The notes under the pieces are model-generated. The model ran no database searches, was not told the DNA's origin, and worked only from the letters and a program-made list of their open reading frames with translations. Below are positions 39,989 to 40,944 of a DNA stretch of 40,944 nt, piece after piece. Origin of the DNA: Bacteroidales bacterium (GTDB taxonomy: Bacteria > Bacteroidota > Bacteroidia > Bacteroidales > UBA1715); contig JAFZOY010000135.1 of assembly GCA_017552705.1 (NCBI GenBank), positions 1 to 40,944 of the forward strand, read 5' to 3'. Numbering within the stretch: position 1 is the stretch's first letter; every line of letters starts with the position of its first letter. The position numbers were made by a program, and so were the translations under genes.

Positions 39989-40944
39989 ATGACAACATAC
40001 GAGGAAATATTACAACAATATTGGGGCTATGCAAAATTTCGTCCTCTTCAGCAGGAGATTATCGAAAGTGTTTGCCAAGGCAACGATACGCTTGGTCTTA
40101 TGCCAACAGGCGGCGGAAAATCCATCACATTTCAGGTCGCAGCGCTCTCAAAGCCAGGTATTTGCATTGTGATTACCCCGTTGATTGCTTTGATGAAAGA
40201 TCAGGTTGACAACCTGAAACGGCGCCATATAAAAGCAACAGCGGTTTATTCGGGAATGAGTAATGCCGAGATTGAAATTGCATTCAACAATTGTATTCTT
40301 GGCGATTATAAATTTCTGTATATATCGCCAGAACGGCTTAAAACACAACGGTTTATACAAGTTGTAACACAAATGACGGTAAATTTGATTGCCGTTGATG
40401 AATCGCATTGTATTTCGCAGTGGGGATACGATTTTCGACCTTCGTATCTGGAAATAGCAAATATTAGGGAAATCTTGCCTAAAGTTCCTGTTCTTGCGCT
40501 TACCGCAACCGCGACACCCGATGTGGTTGACGATATTCAGGAAAAATTGCGTTTCAAAACAAAAAATGTGTTTACTAAAAGTTTTGAACGTAAGAACCTC
40601 ACCTACAGCGTTTTCGAAAAGAACGACAAGGTGGGCGCATTGTTGCAAATTTGCAGAAACACAAAAGGCACTGGCATTGTGTATGTGGCAACACGCAAAG
40701 AAACGAAGGAAATAGCCTACGTGCTTCAGCAGAACGGCTTTGTGGCTGATTTTTACCATGGTGGTCTTGATGCGGCAACACGTGCGAAAAAACAGGAATT
40801 GTGGATGCGTACGCCAAATGAGATAATGGTTTCCACTAATGCGTTCGGAATGGGAATCGACAAGCCTGATGTACGGTTTGTGGTTCATCTCAACATTCCG
40901 GAATCTCTCGAAGCATATTTTCAGGAGGCGGGACGAGCTGGCCG
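39989..40944 (+). CDS. recQ: ATP-dependent DNA helicase RecQ (3' end outside window)
   Basis: The frame is open from the ATG at 39989 to the right edge, giving 318 codons. RecQ helicase motifs are in order: motif 0 YWGYAKFRPLQQEII, motif I LMPTGGGKSITFQ, Ia ITPLIALMKDQV, II VDESHCISQWGYDFRP (DESH), III LALTATATPDV, IV GIVYVATRKETKEI, V STNAFGMGIDKPDVRFVVH, and VI EAGRAGR at the end. It unwinds DNA 3' to 5' in recombination and repair. The zinc-binding RQC and HRDC domains would lie beyond the edge. An ATG at 39984 reads into a stop after two codons and is not the start. Confidence 0.95.
   Translation, partial: MTTYEEILQQYWGYAKFRPLQQEIIESVCQGNDTLGLMPTGGGKSITFQVAALSKPGICIVITPLIALMKDQVDNLKRRHIKATAVYSGMSNAEIEIAFNNCILGDYKFLYISPERLKTQRFIQVVTQMTVNLIAVDESHCISQWGYDFRPSYLEIANIREILPKVPVLALTATATPDVVDDIQEKLRFKTKNVFTKSFERKNLTYSVFEKNDKVGALLQICRNTKGTGIVYVATRKETKEIAYVLQQNGFVADFYHGGLDAATRAKKQELWMRTPNEIMVSTNAFGMGIDKPDVRFVVHLNIPESLEAYFQEAGRAG

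Noticed and set aside
40148..40888. 246-codon minus-strand open frame
   Set aside because: It is the antisense shadow of recQ, whose helicase motifs are in clear order on the plus strand.
1..40944. CRISPR array, tRNA or rRNA genes, intact insertion sequences
   Set aside because: I saw no regularly spaced direct repeats, no tRNA T-loop/acceptor pattern, no rRNA-like sequence and no transposase motifs.

Overview
The window looks like a chromosomal segment of a Bacteroidota (probably Bacteroidales) bacterium that carries a type IX secretion system. The signs are Bacteroidetes-type promoters (TTG or TTTG, about 19 nt, then TAnnTTTG), a protein ending in a T9SS type A sorting domain (15699-18020), a GldB-like lipoprotein (19124-20143), a PorT-like protein next to ubiE (34050-35540) and many short signal-peptide lipoproteins. 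Most of the window is tightly packed housekeeping sequence. I saw no rRNA, tRNA, CRISPR array or intact insertion sequence.

Positions 1-5300 are the accessory part. A minus-strand three-gene operon encodes a C5-cytosine DNA methyltransferase (3351-4589), a 718-residue protein with two separate GHKL ATPase modules (1207-3363), and a long receiver-domain protein that runs off the left edge (1-1200). The genes overlap or nearly touch. Upstream lies gene debris: the 5' piece of a dinD-like gene, the 3' piece of a chloramphenicol-acetyltransferase-like gene, and two copies of a 30-bp palindrome. I read this as a defence or epigenetic-control island, and it is the best candidate here for an undescribed system.

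Positions 5300-13430 hold an alpha/beta hydrolase, a small lipoprotein, a MATE transporter, pgi, and a membrane-anchored metallophosphoesterase. A three-gene lipid cassette follows (PlsC-like acyltransferase, acyl-CoA/acyl-ACP synthetase, acyl carrier protein). Positions 13600-21250 hold an EamA transporter, a GT4 glycosyltransferase, a T9SS-exported putative zinc protease, manC, a GldB-like lipoprotein and an LpxL-type acyltransferase, so cell-envelope functions dominate.

Positions 21300-32200 hold ligA, dprA with three upstream envelope genes, ychF, a TRIC/UPF0126 membrane protein, an ABC-F ATPase, metF and a SpoU-family RNA methyltransferase. A short intergenic stretch (32166-32481) keeps a RhuM-like gene remnant and two repeat elements. 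Positions 32482-40944 hold a COG2509 flavoprotein, porT, ubiE, a polytopic membrane protein, a DUF3298-like lipoprotein, an Ldh2-family dehydrogenase overlapping a DapF-like gene that lacks one expected catalytic cysteine, and the start of recQ, which is cut by the right edge.
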